Below, piece by piece: positions 42,647 through 51,272 of a DNA stretch of 64,000 nucleotides (position 1 is its first letter; every line of letters starts with the position of its first letter). The translations under genes and the position numbers were made by a program. Source of the DNA: an uncultured Paracoccaceae bacterium (GTDB lineage: Bacteria; Pseudomonadota; Alphaproteobacteria; Rhodobacterales; Rhodobacteraceae); NCBI GenBank assembly GCA_947497985.1, contig CANMIX010000003.1:124001-188000 (forward strand), read 5' to 3'. Below the pieces are notes generated by a model. That model saw only the letters and a program-made list of their open reading frames with translations. It had not been told where the DNA came from and did no database searches.

Positions 42647-43690
42647 TTAGATTTCCGAAAACGCCCAGGGCGTATGAATGGAAACGCCCACCTGAGCACC
42701 GACCGGAAACTGCACGTGACTTTCTGCGATCAGCTGCGCGCCGGATGGGGCCTCAAGTGTCAGGCGATAGCGACCACCAAGGTATGTGCAGCGCTTTACG
42801 ATACTGCGGACATCGCCGTTTTCTGTGATCTGGATGTTTTCCGGCCGCAAGCAGGCTAGGTCGGGGTTTGGGCTGTCGGTCTTGATTGTGATTTTTGACC
42901 CAAACAGATTGGCGGTAACCTTCCCATCCTCTTTTGCGACCTCTGAAATAGGCAGAACCGTGCCTTCTCCGACAAACTCGGCAACGAAACGGCTGCGCGG
43001 CTTTGAATAGAGCGTCTGCGGAGTATCAAATTGAACAATGCGCCCCTCAGACATTACCGCGATACGATCTGCCATTGCCATGGCTTCGCTTTGGTCATGA
43101 GTCACATAGACCATCGTTGCGCCGGTACGGCGGTGGAAATCCGAGAACACGTCTTGCATCGAGGCACGCAATGCCACGTCCAGATTTGCCAACGGTTCAT
43201 CAAGCAGTACGGCATTGGGTGCTGAGACCAAACAACGCGCAAGGGCGACCCGCTGGCGCTGACCACCCGACAATTCGGATGGCATCCGGTCCGCATAGGG
43301 CATCAACCCAGTGGAATTGAGGGCGGCGTCAGTCTGTTCGCGCAAGGCGCTCCTTTCTGTGCGTCGCACTTCCAAAGGATAGGACACATTCCGGCGCACG
43401 GTCATATGCGGCCACAGCGCGTAGGACTGGAACACAAAGCCAATATTGCGCGCCTCAGGGGGAACATTGTGTCCGGTCTGACCATTGGACATCACAGTTG
43501 CGCCAATAGAAATCGAGCCTGCCGAAGGCATCTCAAACCCTGCGATCAATCGCAGCAACGTTGACTTGCCGCATCCGGACGGGCCCAGCAGGGCCACGAA
43601 CTCGCCATCTTGAAACGCGGCGGAAATGGCATGCAGGGCAGGGACGCCGTCGAATTGTTTTTCAACGGCGCGCAGATTTATGTCTGCCAC
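42647..43690 (-). CDS. ABC transporter ATP-binding protein (FbpC/PotA-like)
   Basis: ATPase of 347 residues with Walker A GPSGCGKSTLLRLIAGFE, signature LSGGQRQRVALARCL, Walker B VLLDEPLAN and an H-loop YVTHDQSEAMAMADRI. The C-terminal third is a TOBE-type regulatory domain (FVGEGTVLPI). Overlaps the upstream permease gene by 13 bp; last gene of a three-gene operon. Class: iron(III), spermidine or 2-aminoethylphosphonate importers. Confidence 0.9.
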   Translation of the reverse strand: MADINLRAVEKQFDGVPALHAISAAFQDGEFVALLGPSGCGKSTLLRLIAGFEMPSAGSISIGATVMSNGQTGHNVPPEARNIGFVFQSYALWPHMTVRRNVSYPLEVRRTERSALREQTDAALNSTGLMPYADRMPSELSGGQRQRVALARCLVSAPNAVLLDEPLANLDVALRASMQDVFSDFHRRTGATMVYVTHDQSEAMAMADRIAVMSEGRIVQFDTPQTLYSKPRSRFVAEFVGEGTVLPISEVAKEDGKVTANLFGSKITIKTDSPNPDLACLRPENIQITENGDVRSIVKRCTYLGGRYRLTLEAPSGAQLIAESHVQFPVGAQVGVSIHTPWAFSEI

Positions 43691-45381
43691 GGGACAACTC
43701 CTTTTGGAAGGCGGCGAGCCGAAAGCTGGATCGCGCCCATCAAGAGCATCACGACCAAGACAATGGTCATTGCCAGCGCTGAGGCCATGACGGTTTCGCC
43801 ACTGTCATCAAGGTTGAAAATCATCACCCCCAGGGTTTCAGTGCCCGAGGACCACAACAGTGCAGAAACAGTCAGCTCGTTAAAGGCGGTCAGAAACACC
43901 AGGATTGCACCAGCCGCCGCCGCAGGGGCCGAGAGTGGCAAGATGATGGAGCGCAGGCGCTGAAACAATGAGGCGCCAACGGATTGTGCAACCTCATTCA
44001 TTGCGGGATCCAACTGACGAAGGCTGGCTTGAATGGGGCGGAACATGATGGTCATGAACCGCGCAAGATAGGCGAGATAGATGATCCAAATCGTGCCATA
44101 GAGCGTGGTGTCCGTAAAAGGTAGATTGATCAGCAATAGGATCATGGCAATGGCCAGTACCACGCCGGGAAGTGCATAAGGCAGATCCACCAGCCCGTCG
44201 AACAGGCGGCCCAACCGGGTTGGGTTGCGCTCCATCAGCCAAGCGAGAGGCAGACAGATTAGGATCAATGCCAGCGCAGTACCGATCGACAAGCTGAACG
44301 AATTGACAAAGGCGCGCTGTGTTGCGGGTTGACGAAATAGCGCCTCATGCCATGCAGACAAGGTCATTGTATCCAGTCGCAAGGGCACGCCATAGGCCGG
44401 GACCAATGACGTCGCAAGAAGACCCAACATTGGCAAGACCAAGATTGTGGCGACCACTGCCCACAAGGTGAGTTCAACCACCAGTCGCGCGCGTCCCAGC
44501 GGGATTTCGAGGGGCCGTGAGGTCGAGCCGACAAGATGCACGCGTTGGTGGGATTGGAAAAACCGCTGAAGGACAATGCCGCAGGTGGCTATGAAGCCGA
44601 TCAAAATGGCCAATACAGCCACTTCGGCCAAAACACTGGTGCCGAGCCCTGCAAGCTTTTGATAAATCAATGTGGGTAGCGTCACATAACCCGCAGGGAT
44701 CCCAAGCATCGCCGGAATTCCAAAGTTTCCGAGAGCAGTGACAAAGGTGATCGCGACGCCAGCGGCCAGGCTGGGCAGGCAAAGCGGTACGATAACCTGC
44801 CACCAGACCCGTAGTCCTCTGGCACCACTAACGCGTGCAGCTTCCACAACTTCTTGCGGTATGGCACGTAGGCCGGCGCGCAGCGTTAGGAATATGATGG
44901 CGGTATGCTGAACGCCCAAAAGTAAAACAATACCGTGCCGTGAATAAAGCGGCTGCGGCGCACCAAGCGGCGGTGCCACGCCCAGGGTTTTGAGCAGCAC
45001 CGAGGAGGGGCCCATGATCTGGGTCCACGACAATGCGGTGATCTGTGGGGGGATCATCATTGGGATCATCAGGCAAAAGACCAATGCAGCCTTGGCCCGA
45101 AGATCGGTGAGCGCCACTAGGAACGCAAAGGCGCCACCAATCACCACTGACACCAGTGTGCCCAATCCGGCGGTGACCAGCGAATGCAGCAATGCGGAGT
45201 GGGTGCTGCCTTCGCTCAAAACCTCCTGCATCAGTCGCAGACTGAACCGGTCACCCTCTGTTACCCCTTCGATAAAAAGGCGAACAACGGGCGTCAGTGT
45301 CAGCGTAATCGCGACGAGGAGGACAATAGAAAGCAGCCGATCCTCGGATCGGCTGCTTCCAAAACCTTTAAGCGGCGACAT
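43678..45381 (-). CDS. ABC transporter permease, two fused permease domains (FbpB/AepW-like)
   Basis: Membrane protein of 567 residues with about twelve helices and two copies of the EAA coupling loop (VEAARVSGARGLRVWWQVIVP and MNEVAQSVGASLFQRLRSIILP). Such fused permeases occur in iron(III) and some 2-aminoethylphosphonate importers. Its stop overlaps the ATPase start, and its ATG overlaps the SBP stop, so all three are co-translated. Confidence 0.9.
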   Translation of the reverse strand: MSPLKGFGSSRSEDRLLSIVLLVAITLTLTPVVRLFIEGVTEGDRFSLRLMQEVLSEGSTHSALLHSLVTAGLGTLVSVVIGGAFAFLVALTDLRAKAALVFCLMIPMMIPPQITALSWTQIMGPSSVLLKTLGVAPPLGAPQPLYSRHGIVLLLGVQHTAIIFLTLRAGLRAIPQEVVEAARVSGARGLRVWWQVIVPLCLPSLAAGVAITFVTALGNFGIPAMLGIPAGYVTLPTLIYQKLAGLGTSVLAEVAVLAILIGFIATCGIVLQRFFQSHQRVHLVGSTSRPLEIPLGRARLVVELTLWAVVATILVLPMLGLLATSLVPAYGVPLRLDTMTLSAWHEALFRQPATQRAFVNSFSLSIGTALALILICLPLAWLMERNPTRLGRLFDGLVDLPYALPGVVLAIAMILLLINLPFTDTTLYGTIWIIYLAYLARFMTIMFRPIQASLRQLDPAMNEVAQSVGASLFQRLRSIILPLSAPAAAAGAILVFLTAFNELTVSALLWSSGTETLGVMIFNLDDSGETVMASALAMTIVLVVMLLMGAIQLSARRLPKGVVPWQT

Positions 45382-46349
45382 TAGTTGGCGCCAAAGAGAT
45401 CAGCGAATTTCGCCTTGTTCGCCTCAGCGTTTTCCAGAGCAGTTGCTGGGTCAAAAGCCATCAGTTTGATGTCTTCACGCGCAGGGAACCCCGCAGGAAC
45501 GCCCATGTCGTTGCGCGCTGGGATGTATCCCATGTCGAGTACCAGATCCTGGCCCTTCTGGCTCAACACAAAATCAACGAACTTTTGTGCAGCTTCCACG
45601 TTTTTGGCGGAAGACATGATTGCAACAGGTTCGGTCACATAGGATACGCCTTCTTCAGGAAAGACGAATTCAACCGGAGAGCCGTCTGCCTTGTTGCGGA
45701 TTGCCAGGAAGTCGACAACCATGCCGTATGGTTTCTCGCCTGCAGCAACTGCCTTGAACGTGCCGCCGTTTCCGCCTTTGGCACGGGCTTCGTTCTCGGC
45801 CAGCTCTGAGTAGTAGTCCCATCCCAGGGTATCGTCGCTTGTCAGGGTTGCCAGGTGGATCAAGGCAGCACCAGAATACAGCGGCGACGGCATTGCGATT
45901 TGGCCTTTCAAGGCCTCGTCTTTCAGGTCGGCCCAGGATGTTGGCGCTTTCTCGGCGCCGCTGTTGTAGACGATGCCAGTGGTGATCAGCTTGGTGGAGT
46001 GATAAAATCCTTCTGCGCTAAACAGAGCAGGGTCATAAGCTGCGGCTTCCGGAGACTGGTACGCGGTCAACAGCCCCTCTTGGGCCATGCCTTCCAATGT
46101 CACGGTGTCAGCGATCAGCAATACGTCTGGCTGTGGGTTGCCAGCTTCAATTTCGGCCCGCAGACGCGCCATCAGTTTTGTTGTGCCATCGCGCACCCAT
46201 TCAACTTCGGTGCCGGGGTTGGCGGCCATGAATTCATCCACGGTCTTTTGTGCGTCCGCATTGGGTTGGGACGTATACAGGGTCAACGTATCCGCAAAGC
46301 TTGCAGAGGCGACACAGGCAAATGCTGCGGCTGTCAGAAGGGATTTCAT
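45381..46349 (-). CDS. ABC transporter periplasmic substrate-binding protein (FbpA/AepX-like)
   Basis: Exported binding protein of 322 residues, signal peptide ending near residue 20 (VASASFADTLTLYTSQ). Type II SBP fold of the ferric/phosphonate cluster (LYTSQPNADAQKTVDEFMAANPGTEVEWVRDGT; GVSYVTEPVAIMSSAKN). The classical tandem Tyr pair for Fe(III) is not evident in the usual place, which leaves 2-aminoethylphosphonate or another organic anion as candidates. First gene of the SBP-permease-ATPase operon. Substrate undecided. Confidence 0.85.
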   Translation of the reverse strand: MKSLLTAAAFACVASASFADTLTLYTSQPNADAQKTVDEFMAANPGTEVEWVRDGTTKLMARLRAEIEAGNPQPDVLLIADTVTLEGMAQEGLLTAYQSPEAAAYDPALFSAEGFYHSTKLITTGIVYNSGAEKAPTSWADLKDEALKGQIAMPSPLYSGAALIHLATLTSDDTLGWDYYSELAENEARAKGGNGGTFKAVAAGEKPYGMVVDFLAIRNKADGSPVEFVFPEEGVSYVTEPVAIMSSAKNVEAAQKFVDFVLSQKGQDLVLDMGYIPARNDMGVPAGFPAREDIKLMAFDPATALENAEANKAKFADLFGAN

Positions 46350-46515
46350 CGCACATCTCCAGAGAGGTCAACTTTCGAACGAAAGCTATTCATGGCGATC
46401 TAATGTCTTGATTCTTGAGAAGATTGCGTGACGGTTTGATGAAGCTTTTTACGTTGCTTTCAGATGAGCCTTCGACCTTCGGGACCTGAGAATGCCAGTG
46501 CAAAGGCCGTACACG

Positions 46516-47703
46516 TCAGGTCAGTGAAAGCAACGCGTCGCAAACCCGCTCAGGATTGTACTTTTCGATTTCACTTTCGTGTCGCAGGGGCAAAGCGACA
46601 TAGGGAAGGTCATGGACCCTGGACATTTTCTTCAATGCGCTTTCCTCGACCGCGTCTTGATCGCAGATCACTGCGGATATCAGATCGGATGCGGGGCATG
46701 CGGCACCGGCATCTTGGCGTAACGTTTTCAACAATGCCGCAACCTGGTCCGACAGGTCCATTCCCACGCACTCTGGGTCTTGGCCCAGGCTGGGAAGGTA
46801 GACTTTTGGAACACCTTGCTCTGCAATAGCTCGCCCTGTTCCGTGCGGCAGAAGATTTGCGATGACACTGGTGTAAAGGCTGCCCGGCGGGTAGCAGATC
46901 AAATCGGCATGTTCGATGTGTTTTCGGTTTCGCGTCGGAAGCTTGACGTCCTTGCCCGCGACCGCCTCTCCGTTTCGAACGAAATACAGATCCTCAATGG
47001 GCGAGGAAATTGGCGCAACTTCTTTGCCGGTAATTTGGCGCTGTCCAAGGACGCTCGACCGATCCGACAAACGCGCCCCAAGGTCGAGATTGCGATCCAC
47101 GATGGAGCGCACGGTCCCTTGCACGGCGACCATTTTCGACATCAAAAAGAGCACCGGCTCCAAAGCGCGGTCGTTGGCAAGGTAGCCGCCCGCAAGTATC
47201 AGGTTTCCAAGGCTCGCACCTTTCAGGCAGAAACCGTCTGGTTTGTGCTGCGCAAAAACACGCAGCTGCGCCAGGATCAGATTGCGCATCGGCTGCGACA
47301 CGGCGCGCATCAAGCTGTGTTCGCCAGACAGGACTGATGCAAACTCATTCTCAAGATCCCGGTTTTTCGCTTCTTTCGACAATCTATAGGTGAACAGCCG
47401 GAAGATATCCGGCTGTCCCAGTTCCGTCTCGTCGGCCAGTGCCATCAATCGGGACCGTAGATCGCCGACGGCTGGCATATCAAAGGCTTCACGCAACACT
47501 TGAGAGCTGCCGCCACTGTCGAATGGGGTGATCAGGTGACAGGAGTTGTGCGTGTAGTACTTCAGGCGTCGCGATATCCCATTTAATGCCGAGCCTCCGC
47601 TGAAAAACAGCAGCCTTGGTCCTAGGTTTGGCAGGCTCTTTGCGCGTGCAATCCGCAGTGTATCGTGCAGGTGCGCAGTACGGCTGATATGCAGATCTGG
47701 CAT
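46516..47703 (-). CDS. YvcK/CofD-like protein
   Basis: Protein of 395 residues of the CofD/YvcK superfamily. The nucleotide-binding start LLFFSGGSALNGISRRLKYY, then ITPFDSGGSSQVLREAF and AVGDLRSRLMALAD, match the YvcK pattern, and GNLILAGGYL and YPPGSLYTSVIANLL are the other shared blocks. YvcK-type proteins bind UDP-sugars and affect cell shape and carbon use; CofD transfers a lactyl-phospho group in F420 synthesis. No other F420 genes are near. The ATG at 47703 has GGAGG nine bases upstream; an in-frame ATG at 47829 would run into sequence without similarity. Role here unknown. Confidence 0.72.
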   Translation of the reverse strand: MPDLHISRTAHLHDTLRIARAKSLPNLGPRLLFFSGGSALNGISRRLKYYTHNSCHLITPFDSGGSSQVLREAFDMPAVGDLRSRLMALADETELGQPDIFRLFTYRLSKEAKNRDLENEFASVLSGEHSLMRAVSQPMRNLILAQLRVFAQHKPDGFCLKGASLGNLILAGGYLANDRALEPVLFLMSKMVAVQGTVRSIVDRNLDLGARLSDRSSVLGQRQITGKEVAPISSPIEDLYFVRNGEAVAGKDVKLPTRNRKHIEHADLICYPPGSLYTSVIANLLPHGTGRAIAEQGVPKVYLPSLGQDPECVGMDLSDQVAALLKTLRQDAGAACPASDLISAVICDQDAVEESALKKMSRVHDLPYVALPLRHESEIEKYNPERVCDALLSLT

Positions 47704-47761
47704 GAACATAAGCCTCCGACCCCTTGGGGTATTGAAACAATTCGGTTTCCAATGGGTATAA

Positions 47762-48055
47762 CATTCAGAGGATGACGCATTAAAAATATGCCGGTCGGAA
47801 CCGGAGGAGCAACTGCTTGCTGGAGCCATGACGAATATTGCCCAGAGCCTAGGCGTTCAAAACCCGACCTGGTGACATACAAAGCCTGCTCAAGCACTGT
47901 TGGACTATGTTCGGCTTGAGATCGCGGAGATTGTCGAGACTGCGATGCCGGTTGGCATCTTTGATGCCCCTCTGGACGACAGGTTGCGTAAATCTACTTC
48001 CGCCTTAAACCGCCTTTTGGCGAGGGATAAAAGCGACTGCATACTTATGGTTTGA
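47762..48055 (+). pseudogene. Probable degraded or interrupted small gene, divergent from the YvcK-like gene
   Basis: One plus-strand frame stays open for 98 codons except for one TGA at 47873-47875. Before it, MTNIAQSLGVQNPTW begins at the only ATG (47828), with GGAG close upstream; after it, the sequence LLDYVRLEIAEIVETAMPVG continues and ends at 48055, 53 bases before a terminator. The second part has the codon bias of a real gene. I do not recognise the family. It could be a pseudogene with a nonsense mutation, two unrelated short ORFs, or chance. Confidence 0.3.
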
Positions 48056-48107
48056 TGAATAGGTGCTCCGCGTCATGTGTGTCACGTGCCGCGAGAAGTG
48101 AGACTGT

Positions 48108-48128
48108 TTGGCACTATTGCCAATTTTT
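48108..48128 (+). terminator. Terminator on the plus strand in the 47.7-48.3 kb gap
   Basis: TTGGCA (48108-48113) pairs with TGCCAA (48118-48123), followed by TTTTT. No intact plus-strand gene precedes it, which supports a former or unusual gene at 47762-48055. The rest of the 47704-48265 gap shows nothing further. Confidence 0.6.
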
Positions 48129-48265
48129 GCGAGTACACGTTGGCCGCTGTTGGCGTGTTTAGAGACCCCAACAGGGCAGATCAAAAACGATGGGACAAAG
48201 ATTGAAAGTCACCGTTCCGCAGAGACCGCCAACGTTCCCATCTCTTCTATGCTGCCCCATGTCTA

Positions 48266-48598
48266 TCAGCTGAATAGACTGAGGTATCCGATCAACAAGA
48301 CCGCGCCTGTGCCCATCCCTGCAAAAACGTTTCGCGTGAAGTAGCCAACAGCCAAGGTCGCGCATCCAACGGCCAAATGAATGAGGCTGGGTTCGCCACC
48401 TGTCGGCGTTGGCCAGACCACCAAAGGGGCCACCAGGGCAGGGATGATTGCAACGGCGGTATAGCGAAGATGGCGCATCAGCCAATCCGGCATCGTCCGC
48501 CCGCCCATGATCCCGATAAAGGCAAATCGCAAGGCAAAGCTGCCCACGGCAAGCCCGATAATGACTGTCCACAAGGTGATGGGATCGATATCGCTCAT
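48266..48598 (-). CDS. azlD: AzlD-family branched-chain amino acid transport protein
   Basis: Small membrane protein of 110 residues with four hydrophobic segments (WTVIIGLAVGSFALRFAF; RHLRYTAVAIIPALVAPLVV). AzlD partners AzlC in export of branched-chain amino acids or analogues. Overlaps azlC by 4 bp. Confidence 0.85.
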   Translation of the reverse strand: MSDIDPITLWTVIIGLAVGSFALRFAFIGIMGGRTMPDWLMRHLRYTAVAIIPALVAPLVVWPTPTGGEPSLIHLAVGCATLAVGYFTRNVFAGMGTGAVLLIGYLSLFS

Positions 48599-49344
48599 GC
48601 CTGTGTCTCCTGCGCTTGCGCAGGTGTTACGTCTTTGCGCCCGGATGGCGGCAGGTGCAATTCCGCTTGGGCCCCGGCCATCATCCCAGCCAACCCGGCA
48701 ACGATCAGGCCAAGATTATAAGGCAGCATTGATGCCGGTAACGACACCGCAATGGCGGTGAAACAGGCCACCACATGCGCGGGCGTGCGCATCATCGGAC
48801 CAATCATGGCCAAAAACGCCAAGGGTAGGACGAAATCCAGTCCCCAGCTTTCGGGCACCTGATTGCCCAGAAGCGCCCCCATTACGGTGGCCGACATCCA
48901 GACCGGAGCAACCAACCCGTTGGTACCAAAGAAATAAGCCAAGCGCTGGTTCAAACTCAGCGGCTCGCCGGTTTCAAACTGGACGATGGACAAAGCATAG
49001 GACTGATCCACCGTGAAATAGGCGGCAAAGGCACGTTTCCACAAGGGTGCTTCACCTAAATAGGGGGTGAGCGAGGCCGAATACATTGCAACCCGCAGGT
49101 TCACCGCTAGGGCTGAGATCAGGATAACCACCGTTGGTGCTTGTTCCTGCATCAACTGCAGGGCTGTAAACTGTGCTGACCCAGCAAAGACTGCCATGGA
49201 AAAACTGGTGGCGGTTAGAACGTCTAGGCCAGCCTCGCTGGCAAGGACGCCAAACAACAGACCAAAGGGGCCCGAGACCAGTATGAAAGGCGCGCCATCG
49301 CGGAAGCCTTTCCAAAATGCCGCACTGGTGGTGGTGATTGCCAT
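48595..49344 (-). CDS. azlC: AzlC-family branched-chain amino acid exporter subunit
   Basis: Membrane protein of 249 residues. Family features: FRDGAPFILVSGPFGLLFGVLASEAGL, MAVFAGSAQFTALQLM and YFTVDQSYALS. Upstream gene of azlC-azlD. The start lies only 13 bp from the divergent fdhD start. AAGGT seven bases before the ATG serves as ribosome binding site. Confidence 0.88.
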   Translation of the reverse strand: MAITTTSAAFWKGFRDGAPFILVSGPFGLLFGVLASEAGLDVLTATSFSMAVFAGSAQFTALQLMQEQAPTVVILISALAVNLRVAMYSASLTPYLGEAPLWKRAFAAYFTVDQSYALSIVQFETGEPLSLNQRLAYFFGTNGLVAPVWMSATVMGALLGNQVPESWGLDFVLPLAFLAMIGPMMRTPAHVVACFTAIAVSLPASMLPYNLGLIVAGLAGMMAGAQAELHLPPSGRKDVTPAQAQETQA

Positions 49345-49357
49345 GAGATACCTTTAG

Positions 49358-50284
49358 ATGAGTATTATTGCATCTAAGTCGGCTGGCGGAGTAATTCAAT
49401 TGGCGAAATATGATGGTCTTTCGGGATATGTAATCGCGCCGTCTCCAGATAACCCGCGCCTGACCCGTTCTGTGCGCGGTGTTGATCAAAACGGCGCGGT
49501 CAGTGAGATTTCGGTTGTCGAAGAACGCCCGCTCACCATCTTTTTGAATTCGCAAGAAATTGTCACTGCGATGACCATTGGCGACTACCCCGAATACCTT
49601 GCTTTGGGTTTCCTCAAAAACCAGGGCATGTTGTTGCCCACGGATGTGGTTACGCGAGTTGACTACGATGAGGATCTGGAGACAGTCGTCGTGCGCACTG
49701 AGGTGGAAACCTCGCACGAGGAAAAGCTAAAGAAAAAAAACCGCACCTCGGGCTGCGCCGTGGGCACGGTCTTTGGCGACATGATGGAAGGGCTAGAGGG
49801 CGTGACCCTGCCCAAGGCCGAGCTGCGCACCAGCTGGCTTTACGCTCTGGCGCATCAGGTCAACCGTACGCCGTCGCTGTATCTGGAAGCGGGCGCGATC
49901 CACGGCACGGTCCTGTGCCGACAGGATCGTCCGCTTGTCTATATGGAGGACGTGGGCCGCCACAACGCGGTGGACAAGATCGCAGGCTGGATGCTGTCCG
50001 AAGGGGCGCAGGCGGAGGATAAGATCCTTTACACCACCGGGCGATTGACGTCCGAGATGGTGATCAAAACCGCAATGATGGGCATACCGGTGCTGGCCTC
50101 GCGATCAGGCTTCACTGCGTGGGGTGTTGAAATCGCACGCGAGATAGGCCTGACCCTGATCGGCCGCATGCGCGGACAGCGTTTTGTCTGCCTGAGTGGG
50201 GAAGAGCGGCTGGTTCGCGACATGGACCCGGCAGATGCCCCGGTGGAAGACAAGAAACATCGCCGCAAGGGGGGAGAGCTTTGA
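49358..50284 (+). CDS. fdhD: Formate dehydrogenase accessory sulfurtransferase FdhD
   Basis: Protein of 308 residues that transfers sulfur to the bis-MGD cofactor of formate dehydrogenase. Family motifs: EERPLTIFLNSQEIVTAMTIGDYPEYLALGFL, YMEDVGRHNAVDKIAGW and YTTGRLTSEMV. The catalytic Cys133 is in TSGCAVGTVFG; the second cysteine of the usual CxxC is missing. First gene of a molybdenum cofactor operon. Start uncertain: the ATG at 49358 lacks a ribosome binding site; a TTG at 49400 has GGAG eight bases upstream. Confidence 0.92.
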   Translation: MSIIASKSAGGVIQLAKYDGLSGYVIAPSPDNPRLTRSVRGVDQNGAVSEISVVEERPLTIFLNSQEIVTAMTIGDYPEYLALGFLKNQGMLLPTDVVTRVDYDEDLETVVVRTEVETSHEEKLKKKNRTSGCAVGTVFGDMMEGLEGVTLPKAELRTSWLYALAHQVNRTPSLYLEAGAIHGTVLCRQDRPLVYMEDVGRHNAVDKIAGWMLSEGAQAEDKILYTTGRLTSEMVIKTAMMGIPVLASRSGFTAWGVEIAREIGLTLIGRMRGQRFVCLSGEERLVRDMDPADAPVEDKKHRRKGGEL

Positions 50285-50640
50285 TGGACGCGAACCTGTA
50301 TCTAGCATTGGCTTTTTTGATGGGGCCTCCGATGGTGATCGGTATTGCCGCCTTTTTTGTCCTGTTTCGGTTTTATGGGCCCATTGCAGCCGAGCTCAAC
50401 GTTTCCATTTTTGATAGAAATGCGTCCCGCCGCGTATTCTTCGGTGGAATAACGAACGCAGATCCTGAATTGAAGGTACGCGTTAAAAAGTTCCGCTTGT
50501 GCCTTTTCGCCTGTTATGCGGCATTCTTTGTGCACGTCAGTTTGGCGATGGGCATCGGAGCTGCGCTGTTCTTGGGAAGTTTCTTCGTGATCGGAGCGCT
50601 TCTGACGCGCCCTTACGAGCCAGAAGAAAGTCACTCATGA
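50284..50640 (+). CDS. Unknown small membrane protein within the molybdenum cofactor operon
   Basis: Protein of 118 residues with about three transmembrane segments (about 3-25, 60-80 and 83-103). The ATG shares a base with the fdhD stop (TGATG) and its stop overlaps mobA (ATGA), so it is firmly in the operon. I do not recognise the family. The position suggests a role with molybdoenzymes or molybdate, which is only inference. Confidence 0.75.
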   Translation: MDANLYLALAFLMGPPMVIGIAAFFVLFRFYGPIAAELNVSIFDRNASRRVFFGGITNADPELKVRVKKFRLCLFACYAAFFVHVSLAMGIGAALFLGSFFVIGALLTRPYEPEESHS

Positions 50641-51272
50641 CCAAAGTATTAGGTGTCATTCTGGCAGGCGGTCTCGCCACCCGGATGGGCGGCGGGGACA
50701 AGGGGCTGTTACAGCTTAGAGGGCAAAGCCTGATGTCACGGGTGATTGAACGGCTGTCTCCACAGGTTGCTGACATCGCGCTTAATGCCAATGGGGATAC
50801 GACGCGCTTTGCTGACCTAGATTTGCCAGTGATTGCGGACAGTATCGAAGGCTTTGCGGGTCCCTTGGCGGGCGTGCTGGCAGGGCTCGATTGGTCCGCC
50901 GAACAGGGGGCTGAGGCGATTGTAACAGCGGCGGCGGACACGCCGTTCTTTCCCACCGATCTGGTCGCGCGGCTGACAGCTGCGTCCGAGGGGCAGGCGC
51001 ATCCGCTGGTTCTCGCAACCACGCCACGTACAGGAGAAGAGTTGAAATCCGGTGGCCGCAGCAAGGTGAACCGACACCCGACCTTTGGCCTGTGGCCAGT
51101 CGCATTGCGTGATGACCTGCGGGCGGCCCTTGAAGGTGGCTTGCGTAAAGTGGTGCTGTGGACGGACAGGCATGAAGGGCGTGAAGCCCTGTTTGAGGCC
51201 GAGCCGTTTGATCCGTTTTTTAATGTGAATACGCCAGAAGACTTGCAACGTGCCGAGGCGCTGAGGGCATGA
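50637..51272 (+). CDS. mobA: Molybdenum cofactor guanylyltransferase
   Basis: Protein of 211 residues that joins GMP to molybdopterin to form the MGD cofactor. The nucleotide-binding signature VLGVILAGGLATRMGGGDKGLL is at the start, followed by DSIEGFAGPLAGVLAGLDW and AADTPFFPTDL (metal-binding Asp) and the C-terminal FFNVNTPEDL. ATG at 50637 overlaps the previous stop. Complete. Confidence 0.94.
   Translation: MTKVLGVILAGGLATRMGGGDKGLLQLRGQSLMSRVIERLSPQVADIALNANGDTTRFADLDLPVIADSIEGFAGPLAGVLAGLDWSAEQGAEAIVTAAADTPFFPTDLVARLTAASEGQAHPLVLATTPRTGEELKSGGRSKVNRHPTFGLWPVALRDDLRAALEGGLRKVVLWTDRHEGREALFEAEPFDPFFNVNTPEDLQRAEALRA

Noticed and set aside
47828-48055. TGA at 47873 as a selenocysteine codon
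   Set aside because: No SECIS-like hairpin was seen right after the TGA and the product resembles no selenoprotein; pseudogene is the simpler reading.
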